Assembly: GCF_001280305.1 (NCBI RefSeq)
Contig: NZ_CP012623.1
Span: 1,116,001 to 1,180,000, forward strand
From: Hymenobacter sp. DG25A
GTDB taxonomy: Bacteria; Bacteroidota; Bacteroidia; Cytophagales; Hymenobacteraceae
DNA length: 64,000 nucleotides
Direction of reading: 5' to 3'
The position numbers and the translations under genes were made by a program. A model generated the notes under the pieces. That model saw only the letters and a program-made list of their open reading frames with translations, was not told the origin of the DNA and made no database searches. Below, in pieces: positions 16,762 to 24,422 of this stretch; position 1 is the stretch's first letter; each line of letters opens with the position of its first letter.

Positions 16762-18378
16762 ATGAATGACCAAATGGATGACCGCCTGAAAATATCTGCC
16801 TCCCGCGCCAAAGCAGCCTGGAACTCGCGTCCGGCCCAGTTGCCCGCGGGTGGACCTTCAGGTAAGTTGCCGCCCCAGGCCCTGGAGCTGGAAGCCGCTG
16901 TGCTGGGGGCTCTTATGCTGGAAAAAGATGCCCTGACCACCGTTATTGATATTCTGAAAACCCAGAGTTTCTATAAGGAAGGGCACCAGCGCATTTTCAA
17001 GGCCATCCTCAATCTGTTCGATAAATCGGAGCCGATTGATATTCTCACCGTCACGCACGAGCTGCGCGAGATGGGCGAGCTGGAAGCAGCCGGGGGCGCG
17101 CACTACGTGGCCAACCTGACCTTTAAAGTCAACTCGGCGGCCAACATTGAGTACCACGCCCGCATCATCACGGAAAATGCCATTAAGCGCGAGCTGATTG
17201 GTATTGCCAGCACCATTCAGCGCGACGCCTTCGAGGATACCACCGACGTGTTTAACCTGCTGGATAGCACCGAGCAGGCCCTGTTTGAAGTATCGGAGTC
17301 GAACATTCGGAAGAACTTCGACGACATGCGCAGCCTGATGGGTAAGGCCATCAAAGAGCTGGAAGAAAAGAAAAACCAGAAAGACGGCCTCACCGGCGTG
17401 CCCAGCGGCTTTACGGCCTTGGACCGGGTAACCTCCGGCTGGCAGCCCTCTGACCTGGTGATTATTGCCGCCCGCCCGGGTATGGGTAAAACGGCTTTCG
17501 TGGTGTCGGCCATGCGCAACGCGGCCGTGGAGTTTAAGAAGCCGGTGGCCATTTTCTCGCTGGAAATGTCCTCGCTGCAGTTGGTAAATCGTCTGATTTC
17601 GGCGGAAGCAGAGCTGGATTCAGAGAAAATCAAGAAAGGCAACCTGGCCGACTACGAGTGGGCCCAGCTCAACCACAAGATTTCGGCACTGTCCTCGGCG
17701 CCCATCTTTATTGATGATACGCCGGGCCTGAGCATCCGGGAGCTGCGCACCAAGTGCCGCCGCCTCAAAGCCCACCACGACATTCAAATGATCATCATTG
17801 ACTATCTGCAGTTGATGAGCGGCAACACGGATGGCAAGGCAATGGGCAACCGCGAACAGGAAATTGCCTCTATTTCCCGGGCCCTGAAAGGCATTGCCAA
17901 AGAGCTGAACGTGCCGGTGCTGGCCCTGTCGCAGCTGTCCCGTTCCGTGGAAACCCGCGGCGGCGACAAGAAGCCGCAGCTGAGTGACCTTCGTGAATCC
18001 GGCTCCATCGAGCAGGACGCTGACATGGTTATCTTCCTGTACCGCCCCGAGTACTATAAGATTACGGAGGACGAAATGGGCAACCCCACCCAGGGCACCG
18101 GCGAGGTAATTATTGCCAAGCATCGGAACGGCTCCCTGGAAACCGTGCAGCTTAAGTTCATCGGCAAGTTCACCAAGTTTGCCGACCTCGACGGAGCCGG
18201 CGGCTTCGGGCTGGATGGTGCCAGCTACAACACCGGCGCTTTCCCCAGCAGCAACTTCGACGACGAGCCCAGCTTCACGCCCAATACCATTCGGCTGGGT
18301 AGCAAAATTAATGATGGCGGTCCGGGCCCGGTGCCGTTCCCGAAGAGCAATTTCGGGAATGAAGACCCGCCGTTTTAG
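16762..18378 (+). CDS. dnaB: Replicative DNA helicase DnaB
   Basis: 538 residues from the ATG at 16762. N-terminal DnaB domain (about 32-135, with PPQALELEAAVLGALM), then the RecA-like motor: Walker A RPGMGKT at about 237-243, Walker B IIIDYLQLM, and the DLRESGSIEQDADM motif. It unwinds DNA at the replication fork as a hexamer. The C-terminal 65 or so residues are a Gly/Pro/Asn-rich tail ending NEDPPF, which resembles the acidic-Pro-Phe tip of SSB. The last 143 bases of the gene are repeated at 24091-24224. Confidence 0.95.
   Translation: MNDQMDDRLKISASRAKAAWNSRPAQLPAGGPSGKLPPQALELEAAVLGALMLEKDALTTVIDILKTQSFYKEGHQRIFKAILNLFDKSEPIDILTVTHELREMGELEAAGGAHYVANLTFKVNSAANIEYHARIITENAIKRELIGIASTIQRDAFEDTTDVFNLLDSTEQALFEVSESNIRKNFDDMRSLMGKAIKELEEKKNQKDGLTGVPSGFTALDRVTSGWQPSDLVIIAARPGMGKTAFVVSAMRNAAVEFKKPVAIFSLEMSSLQLVNRLISAEAELDSEKIKKGNLADYEWAQLNHKISALSSAPIFIDDTPGLSIRELRTKCRRLKAHHDIQMIIIDYLQLMSGNTDGKAMGNREQEIASISRALKGIAKELNVPVLALSQLSRSVETRGGDKKPQLSDLRESGSIEQDADMVIFLYRPEYYKITEDEMGNPTQGTGEVIIAKHRNGSLETVQLKFIGKFTKFADLDGAGGFGLDGASYNTGAFPSSNFDDEPSFTPNTIRLGSKINDGGPGPVPFPKSNFGNEDPPF
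18236..18378 (+). repeat. dnaB 3'-end direct repeat, copy within dnaB
   Basis: The last 143 bases of dnaB match 24091-24224 in the same orientation. Up to a short variable linker the two copies differ at only a few positions, all third-codon synonymous (C to T type). The linker is GPGPVP here and SS in the other copy, so the frame is kept. See the finding on the inserted segment. Confidence 0.85.
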
Positions 18379-18389
18379 GACCAACAAAA

Positions 18390-18432
18390 TCAAAAAAAAT
18401 AGCCTGCTGGAATCAGCGGGCTATTTTTTTGT
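18390..18432 (+). terminator. Intrinsic terminator of dnaB
   Basis: Hairpin AGCCTGCTG / CAGCGGGCT with a following T-run. A homologous hairpin (AGCCCGCTG / CAGCGGGCT) follows the second copy of the dnaB end at 24236-24273. Confidence 0.8.
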
Positions 18433-18601
18433 GCATGGAATGCCTAGTTGCTACGGAATCAGCCGTTTCGATAGGGTAGGTTGATCTGAGTCGGCCTGCG
18501 GGCTAGGTCTAAATGGCTAGAAGTGAGCTTAGGAATGTAATTAGGCTGATATTACTCTATGCAGTGATTTAAAATATTATTTAATTATACATGAATCAAT
18601 A

Positions 18602-18609
18602 TAATTTTG
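18602..18609 (+). promoter_or_regulatory. Candidate -7 box of the molybdenum hydroxylase operon
   Basis: TAATTTTG fits TAnnTTTG and lies in an AT-rich stretch (18520-18640) 120 bases before the first gene. No clear -33 is seen, so this is tentative. The rest of the 18379-18728 gap holds only the dnaB terminator and AT-rich sequence. Confidence 0.3.
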
Positions 18610-18728
18610 CAGTGATTAACTAATTATTAGTTCATAACAAGCTTCGTGCTTCCAGCGTAAGGAAAAGCCATGTGCCTGCCGGAATGGTTTGGCCACTCAT
18701 TTCTATTCCTTCACCCTTTTCTTTTGCT

Positions 18729-19256
18729 ATGCACGAGCAACCTACCCATGCCGCTACTGGCGCGGTGGCCGCACCACCGCCCGTCGGCCCCGTTCGCCTC
18801 ATCATTAACGGCACTGCCCACGAGGTGGAGCTGGCGCCCTGGACTACCCTGCTCGATGCCCTGCGTGAGTATATGCAGCTTACGGGCACTAAAAAAGGTT
18901 GCGACCACGGCCAGTGCGGGGCCTGCACGGTACTCGTGAACGGCAAGCGCATCAATAGCTGCCTGACACTGGCTGTGATGCATGAAGGCGACGACATCAC
19001 TACTATAGAAGGCTTAGGCACCGTGGAGGCCCTGCACCCATTGCAACAGGCCTTCGTCGACCACGATGCTTTCCAGTGTGGCTACTGCACGCCTGGTCAG
19101 ATCTGCTCGGCCCAGGGCCTCCTCAACGAGGGCAAGGCCCACACCGAGGACGAAATCCGCGAGATGATGAGCGGCAACCTCTGTCGCTGCGGTGCTTACG
19201 TAGGCATTCTGGCCGCCGTAAAGGAAGTTGTTGATAAAGGGGAGAAGGTGAAATAG
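18729..19256 (+). CDS. Molybdenum hydroxylase 2Fe-2S subunit (PaoA-like)
   Basis: 175 residues from the ATG at 18729 (an in-frame ATG at 18672 would add 19). It has the plant-ferredoxin-like cluster GCDHGQCGACTVLVNG with the fourth Cys in NSC, then the second cluster FQCGYCTPGQ and LCRCGAY. It passes electrons between the molybdopterin and FAD subunits encoded next. No Tat signal RR motif is visible, unlike E. coli PaoA. Confidence 0.93.
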   Translation: MHEQPTHAATGAVAAPPPVGPVRLIINGTAHEVELAPWTTLLDALREYMQLTGTKKGCDHGQCGACTVLVNGKRINSCLTLAVMHEGDDITTIEGLGTVEALHPLQQAFVDHDAFQCGYCTPGQICSAQGLLNEGKAHTEDEIREMMSGNLCRCGAYVGILAAVKEVVDKGEKVK

Positions 19257-19359
19257 TGAAATGGCGATTTGATGACCGGCAGTGCAAATAACACCGCCGG
19301 TCCAAGCCTCAACTGCCGCTTTATCAGCCCTTGTAACGCACTATTTCACCTATCACCAC

Positions 19360-20382
19360 ATGAACTCATTTACATTTCACCGCGCAACGGACATTGACGA
19401 CGCTGTGCGGAATAATACTAGCCATGCGGGGGCGGCCTACATTGGCGGGGGCACCAACCTCATCGATTTGATGAAGGAAAACGTGATGCGCCCCGCTCAC
19501 CTCGTGAGTGTGGCTAAGTTGCCCCTGGCCGCCATTGAAGTTCTGCCCGACGGCGGGCTGCGCCTGGGTGCCATGGCCACCAACGCCGATACGGCCTGGA
19601 ACGAGGAAGTGAAAAACCGCTACCCGCTGCTGAATCAGGCCATTCTGGCCGGGGCCTCGCCCCAGCTGCGTAACGCGGCCACCAACGGCGGCAACCTCAT
19701 GCAGCGCACCCGTTGCCTGTATTTCTACGATCTGGCAACGCCCTGCAATAAGCGTGAGCCCGGCACGGGGTGCTCGGCCATTGGGGGCTTCAACCGCATT
19801 CACGCCATTCTGGGGGCCAGTGAGCACTGCATTGCCACGCACCCCTCGGATATGTGCGTGGCGCTGGCGGCCCTGGCCCCCACGGTGCGCGTGAGTGGGC
19901 CGGAGGGGGAGCGGAGCATTGCTTTTAACGACTTTCACCGCCTGCCCGGCGACCAGCCTGACAAGGACAATACCCTAAAGCCCGGGGAACTGATTCTCAG
20001 CCTTGACCTACCCAAAAAAGGCTTCAGCAAAAACTTCAGCTACCTCAAGCTGCGCGACCGGCAGAGCTACGCCTTTGCCCTGATTTCTGTAGCGGCGGGC
20101 CTTGAGCTGGACGGCAACACCATTACCGATGCCCGCCTGGCGCTGGGTGGTGTGGCCCACAAACCCTGGCGCGACCAGGCTGCCGAAAAGCTGCTCATTG
20201 GGCAGCCGGCTACCGCGGAAACCTTTGCCCGCGTGGCCGCCAAAGTGGTGGAAAACGCCCAGGGCCAGGGTGCCAATGACTTCAAGATTGAGTTGGCCCG
20301 CCGCGCCATTGTGCGGGCGCTCAAGCAGGCTGCCGAAGGCTCGCAAAAGGCAGCCGACGTATTCCAGAACTCCAATCCCTAA
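19360..20382 (+). CDS. Molybdenum hydroxylase FAD subunit (PaoB-like)
   Basis: 340 residues from the ATG at 19360. FAD-binding segments AYIGGGTNLIDLM and NAATNGGNLMQRT are present. An insertion holds four Cys (TRCLYF, TPCNKREPG, TGCSA, EHCIATHPSDM) that match the extra 4Fe-4S site of PaoB-type subunits. The gene overlaps nothing but is tightly spaced with the next (4 bases). Together the three subunits oxidise aldehydes or purines in the xanthine dehydrogenase family. Confidence 0.93.
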   Translation: MNSFTFHRATDIDDAVRNNTSHAGAAYIGGGTNLIDLMKENVMRPAHLVSVAKLPLAAIEVLPDGGLRLGAMATNADTAWNEEVKNRYPLLNQAILAGASPQLRNAATNGGNLMQRTRCLYFYDLATPCNKREPGTGCSAIGGFNRIHAILGASEHCIATHPSDMCVALAALAPTVRVSGPEGERSIAFNDFHRLPGDQPDKDNTLKPGELILSLDLPKKGFSKNFSYLKLRDRQSYAFALISVAAGLELDGNTITDARLALGGVAHKPWRDQAAEKLLIGQPATAETFARVAAKVVENAQGQGANDFKIELARRAIVRALKQAAEGSQKAADVFQNSNP

Positions 20383-20386
20383 CCGT

Positions 20387-22618
20387 ATGAGCACGACTAA
20401 CTATATCGGCAAAGCCACCAGCCGCGTCGATGGGCCGGCCAAGGTGACGGGCGCGGCCACGTATTCCGCTGAATTTCATTTGCCCAACCTGGCCTACGGC
20501 TACGTGGTAAGCAGCCCCATTGCCAAGGGAAAAATCACCAAAATTCACGCCGATGAAGTGCTGGCATTGCCCGGCGTCATTCAGGTGTTTTCACACGAAA
20601 ACGTGCCTTCGGTGGCTTGGCTCGATAAAAAGCACCAGGACCAGGTAGCACCTGGCGGTTCGCCGTTCCGGGCGTTGCAGGAGCCGGAAATTCTATTCAG
20701 TCAGCAGCCGGTGGCCTTGATAGTGGCCGAGAACTTTGAGCTGGCCCGCTATGCGGCTTCGGTGCTGCGCATTGAGTATGAAGTAGAGCAGCACGAAACA
20801 AACCTCGAAACCCAGCGCGCCAAGGGCTACGAGCCCGGCAAGGGCAAAACCGGCTTCCAGCCGCCGCCCGACCCACGCGGCAAACCCGATGAAGCCTGGG
20901 CTGAGGCTGAACACCGCACGGAGGCTGAGTATGTGCACGGCACCCAGCACCACAACCCCATGGAGCTATTTTCCACCACCGCGGAGTGGCGCGGCGAAGG
21001 CCAGATAACGGCCTACGATAAAACCCAGGGCGTTTTTAACGTGAAGAAATACCTCACGGGCGTGTTTGGTCTGAAGAAGGACGACGTGCGGGTAGTGAAT
21101 GAGTTTCTGGGGGGCGGTTTTGGCGCGGGGCTGCGACCCCAGTACTCGGTGTACCTGGCGGTACTGGCTGCCCTGGAACTGCGCCGCTCGGTGCGCCTCA
21201 CGCTCACGCGTCAGCAAATGTTCAGCTTCGGGCATCGGCCGCACGCCCTGCAAACCGTGAAGCTCGCTACCAACCCCGATGGCTCTTTGGCCGCTTTGCA
21301 CCACCACGCTCTTCACGAAACCTCTCAGTTTGAGGATTACACCGAGAACGTAGTGAACTGGAGCGGCATGCTCTACCAGTGCGAGAACGTGAAGCTGGGC
21401 TATGAGCTGGCCAAGCTTGATGTGTACACGCCCCTGGATATGCGCGCCCCCGGCGCGGCTTCCGGCAGCATTGCCCTGGAAATAGCCATGGACGAAATGG
21501 CCTACGCCGCCGGACTCGACCCCCTGGAGCTGCGCCTACGCAACTACGCCGACCGCGACCAGAACGCCGACAAGCCCTTTTCCAGCAAGAAGCTGCGCGA
21601 CTGCTACCACCAGGGCGCGGCCAAGTTTGGCTGGGAGAAGCGCACCCCGGAACCCCGCTCTATGCGCGAGGGCAACATGCTGGTGGGCTGGGGCATGGGC
21701 GGTGGTGTGTGGGATGCCACCCAGCAAAAAGCCGCCGCCGCCGCCAGCATCACAGCCGATGGCCACCTTACGGTCCGCAGCGGCTCGGGCGAAAACGGCG
21801 CGGGCACCTACACCATTATGACGCAGATTGCGGCCGAAACCCTGGGCCTGCCTCTGGAAGCCGTTACCTACCAGCTCGGCGACACCGACCAGCCCGAGGC
21901 CCCGCTCCAGGGCGGCTCCTGGACGGCCGCCTCCGTGGGCACTGCCATTCAGAGCGTGTGCCAGGACCTGGCCGGTAAAATTCTGAAGATGGCCCAGAAG
22001 CAGCCGGATTCTCCACTCAAGGATGCCAAATTTGAGGACGTGGAGTTTGTGAACGGCCAGATTAGGCTGCGCACCAACCACGGCCAGGCCGTGGTGCTGC
22101 GCGATGTGCTGCAAACCAGCGGCGAAGCCAAAATTGAGGCCGATGGCTCCACTATGCCCAACATGGCCAAGCAGAGCCAATACTCCCTGCACGCCCACAA
22201 CGCCGTGTTTGTGGAGGTGAAGGTAGACGAGGACCTTGGCACCGTGCACGTAACGCGGGTGGTAAATGCCATTGCCGCCGGCCGCATCCTTAACCTGAAA
22301 ACCGCCCGCTCCCAGGTGCTGGGCTCGGTGGTGTGGGGAATTGGGGCTGCCCTGATGGAGGAAACCGTGATGGACCATAAGTTCGGCCGCTACATGAACC
22401 ACAACTTCGCCGAGTACCACGTGCCCGTCAACGCTGACATTCACGACATTGAAGTGCTATTCGTGGACGAGGAAGACGACATTGTGAACCCGCTGGGCGT
22501 GAAGGGCATTGGCGAGGTAGGCATGCTGGGCGTGGCTGCCGCCGTGGCCAACGCCATCTACCACGCCACCGGCAAGCGCGTCCGCGAACTGCCGATTACG
22601 ATTGACAAGCTGCTGTAA
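20387..22618 (+). CDS. Molybdenum hydroxylase molybdopterin subunit (PaoC-like)
   Basis: 743 residues from the ATG at 20387. Family marks are TSRVDGPAKVTGAATY at the start, the GGGFGAGL loop for the cofactor, RAPGAASGS, GENGAGTYTI and the catalytic Glu in KGIGEVGM near the end. It binds molybdopterin cytosine dinucleotide-type cofactor and is the catalytic subunit. The operon has no XdhC/PaoD maturation gene in view; the substrate is probably an aldehyde, but xanthine cannot be excluded. Confidence 0.94.
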   Translation: MSTTNYIGKATSRVDGPAKVTGAATYSAEFHLPNLAYGYVVSSPIAKGKITKIHADEVLALPGVIQVFSHENVPSVAWLDKKHQDQVAPGGSPFRALQEPEILFSQQPVALIVAENFELARYAASVLRIEYEVEQHETNLETQRAKGYEPGKGKTGFQPPPDPRGKPDEAWAEAEHRTEAEYVHGTQHHNPMELFSTTAEWRGEGQITAYDKTQGVFNVKKYLTGVFGLKKDDVRVVNEFLGGGFGAGLRPQYSVYLAVLAALELRRSVRLTLTRQQMFSFGHRPHALQTVKLATNPDGSLAALHHHALHETSQFEDYTENVVNWSGMLYQCENVKLGYELAKLDVYTPLDMRAPGAASGSIALEIAMDEMAYAAGLDPLELRLRNYADRDQNADKPFSSKKLRDCYHQGAAKFGWEKRTPEPRSMREGNMLVGWGMGGGVWDATQQKAAAAASITADGHLTVRSGSGENGAGTYTIMTQIAAETLGLPLEAVTYQLGDTDQPEAPLQGGSWTAASVGTAIQSVCQDLAGKILKMAQKQPDSPLKDAKFEDVEFVNGQIRLRTNHGQAVVLRDVLQTSGEAKIEADGSTMPNMAKQSQYSLHAHNAVFVEVKVDEDLGTVHVTRVVNAIAAGRILNLKTARSQVLGSVVWGIGAALMEETVMDHKFGRYMNHNFAEYHVPVNADIHDIEVLFVDEEDDIVNPLGVKGIGEVGMLGVAAAVANAIYHATGKRVRELPITIDKLL

Positions 22619-22635
22619 CCTCTGCGGCCCGCCGT

Positions 22636-22681
22636 AACGCAAAGCGCCCCGAAACCTCACGGTTTCGGGGCGCTTTGCGTT
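22636..22681. terminator. Strong intrinsic hairpin after the molybdenum hydroxylase operon
   Basis: Near-perfect stem of about 20 bases (GCAAAGCGCCCCGAAACC and its complement) with a 4-base loop, 17 bases after the stop of the last subunit. There is no T-run worth the name, but a stem this long would be an effective stop. Confidence 0.65.
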
Positions 22682-22693
22682 ATTGTCTCTCTA

Positions 22694-22867
22694 TTAAAGA
22701 TTCGTAAAAAGGTAATTTCAGAAAATTACATCGTCGTGCTCGAACAGATCTTCTACTTCTCACAGTAATTCGAAGAGTTTGAAAACATCATCGACATTTA
22801 TGCTCATTAACTTATTAAATACGGCGTCCTTATATACTTTGAATTCGACCTTTTCGAATTTTTTGTT
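22694..22867 (-). pseudogene. AT-rich decayed gene remnant
   Basis: On the minus strand the frame from 22867 to 22694 reads like protein: NKKFEKVEFKVYKDAVFNKL, then MSINVDDVFKLFELL, stop, EVEDLFEHDDVIF, stop, NYLFTNL. Both internal stops are TGA, each explainable by one change from TGG (Trp). Acidic and aromatic residues and AT-rich codons contrast with the neighbours. It looks like the end of a foreign gene degraded in place, with no start visible. No family recognised; chance open frame is possible. Confidence 0.35.
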
Positions 22868-22903
22868 TTACCACTAATCGGCCACTGTACTGTGCGGGTG
22901 AAA

Positions 22904-23821
22904 TTAGTTGCGCGGGCTATTGGCTTTTATTTTATCGCCAATGAAATGCATGGCTTGGGCATAGGTTTCAATGCCGTGACCAACGTTGGGGAAAACGACA
23001 GTTTCCCGTAAATACTTCAGGTGCTTTTTGCCGTTCTCAAAGGAATTTTTCGTGGGAAATAACAGGTCTTTGTCACCCAGCAACAGGTATGTCTCGGCCT
23101 TTACCTCGTCCAGCTGCTGCTTCATGTAATACGGTTTCTGCGTCTTGTCCTGATAGCGGCTAATAGCAAAAACCTCGTAGTCGATGAGCATTTGCTCCGA
23201 AAATGCCGATAGTTGATGCGTTGGCTTAGCAAAAATGGCCCTGTCAAGAAACGTAGAAACGTTCCGCGAGGATGGGCTCACTAGGGGCAGTATATTGTAG
23301 TACAGGTTTTTAGGCGATATGGAAAAAGGCTGCAAACAGCCAGGGTTCAGCAAAAAGGCGGATTGAATCATTTCCGGGTTTGTAATGCCCAGCTTCATGC
23401 AAATTAACCCGCCGAAGGAGGCACCGGCAACGTAGGCTTTGGCAAGGCCGAGTTTGCGCATGACCTCCGCTGCCCATGTGCCATAATCCAGGGACTTAAT
23501 GTTGGGAGTAGCTCCGCTGCTCAGGTTAGGAAGGCCGTTGGTCTCCACCAGGAAAATTTTCATTCTGTGACGGAGGTTGTCGAGGCCTCGGTCAAAATCC
23601 CAGATGAGGGAAGTAGTTCTGGCACCCGGGAAAATCACCAGCGCATCGGCAAGATCTTCGTTTGTGTGCAGTCCCCACACGTGGGTGGTGCCCAGTGCGG
23701 TTTCAAGGGCATAGCGCTCATATTTTCTGCCGTTGTGCGCTTCCAGCCTGTCCACCCAGTTTTCAAAATAGGAACGGTCGGCTGATTCGTCCTTAAAAGA
23801 AGACCTGCTCTGAATATGCAT
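22904..23821 (-). CDS. Alpha/beta hydrolase
   Basis: 305 residues. The nucleophile elbow GASFGG holds Ser135, LLGDKDLL fits the acid position and VGHGIE the catalytic His. The oxyanion-hole region is unusual (VIFPGARTTS). Substrate unknown. It is inside the segment bounded by dnaB 3' repeats, on the opposite strand to the molybdenum hydroxylase operon. A palindrome lies 170 bases upstream of its start. Confidence 0.85.
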   Translation of the reverse strand: MHIQSRSSFKDESADRSYFENWVDRLEAHNGRKYERYALETALGTTHVWGLHTNEDLADALVIFPGARTTSLIWDFDRGLDNLRHRMKIFLVETNGLPNLSSGATPNIKSLDYGTWAAEVMRKLGLAKAYVAGASFGGLICMKLGITNPEMIQSAFLLNPGCLQPFSISPKNLYYNILPLVSPSSRNVSTFLDRAIFAKPTHQLSAFSEQMLIDYEVFAISRYQDKTQKPYYMKQQLDEVKAETYLLLGDKDLLFPTKNSFENGKKHLKYLRETVVFPNVGHGIETYAQAMHFIGDKIKANSPRN

Positions 23822-23989
23822 AAATGAAAGCTTAAAAGCAGTTGATGCTTATAAAATCGGCCGCAAGGTATAGCAGGAGCGAGAATAATGCAGCACCCTT
23901 TCTTGCCCGGGGCACAGCAAAACACAGGGCCTGCGCGGTTTATGAACTAACCATATTCCTATGCTGCGGTAAACCAATGCGGCAGAGTG

Positions 23990-24006
23990 GCCGAAACGGT
24001 TTCGGC
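23990..24006. promoter_or_regulatory. Palindrome resembling a LacI-type operator
   Basis: GCCGAAAC-G-GTTTCGGC, a perfect 8-bp inverted repeat with one central base, located 169 bases upstream of the alpha/beta hydrolase start. The shape resembles LacI-family operators with AAACG cores. No regulator gene is near it. Confidence 0.3.
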
Positions 24007-24074
24007 AGCAAAGGGCACATATCAGCCGACTGTGCTTAAACTGTGTTATGGACTTGTGAGCGAAATTAACGGGC

Positions 24075-24224
24075 ATGGAAGTTACCCGTTGCGCTTTCCC
24101 CAGCAGCAACTTCGACGACGAGCCCAGTTTCACGCCTAATACCATTCGGCTGGGTAGTAAAATTAATGATGGCGGGTCTTCATTCCCGAAAAGTAATTTC
24201 GGGAATGAAGACCCGCCGTTTTAA
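24075..24224 (+). pseudogene. Displaced dnaB 3' end with a 49-residue ORF
   Basis: An ORF of 49 codons (MEVTRCAF then the DnaB tail) opens at an ATG at 24075 and ends at TAA 24224. From 24091 it matches the last 143 bases of dnaB, with synonymous changes and a shorter linker (SS instead of GPGPVP) and the same tip, FGNEDPPF. It is followed by a terminator homologous to dnaB's. It has no helicase motor, so it is a remnant; expression as a tail-only peptide is not excluded. Confidence 0.8.
24091..24224 (+). repeat. dnaB 3'-end direct repeat, displaced copy
   Basis: 134 bases in direct orientation to 18236-18378. Differences from that copy are third-position changes (AGC/AGT, CCC/CCT, AAG/AAA), TAA instead of TAG and a 9-base shorter linker. 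The pattern of divergence under coding constraint means one copy came from another, related dnaB rather than drifting after a local duplication. Confidence 0.85.
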
Positions 24225-24235
24225 GAATCAGTTAA

Positions 24236-24273
24236 TAAAAAAAGCCCGCTGGAAGCAGCGGGCTTTTTTTATT
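24236..24273. terminator. Terminator paired with the dnaB fragment
   Basis: Hairpin AGCCCGCTGG / CAGCGGGCT with T-run, homologous to 18390-18432. It shows that the duplicated unit included the region just past the stop codon. The rest of 24225-24422 has nothing recognisable. Confidence 0.75.
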
Positions 24274-24422
24274 GGCGCGGCAGTAGATGGTAATGGAGGC
24301 TGGTATGTTGACCTACGAACTGGATACAGCAGGTTTTCTTCCAGTTTCCAGCTGATAGTTGTGAAACACTAAAGCAAGAATGAAAATGAATTAATTAAAA
24401 CAAAAGAAATGAACCGAATAAA

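Noticed and set aside
18390..24273. The dnaB repeats as attachment sites of an integrase-driven element
   Set aside because: Direct repeats fit, but no integrase, excisionase or replication gene is seen between them, and the two copies are much more diverged than a recent att duplication.
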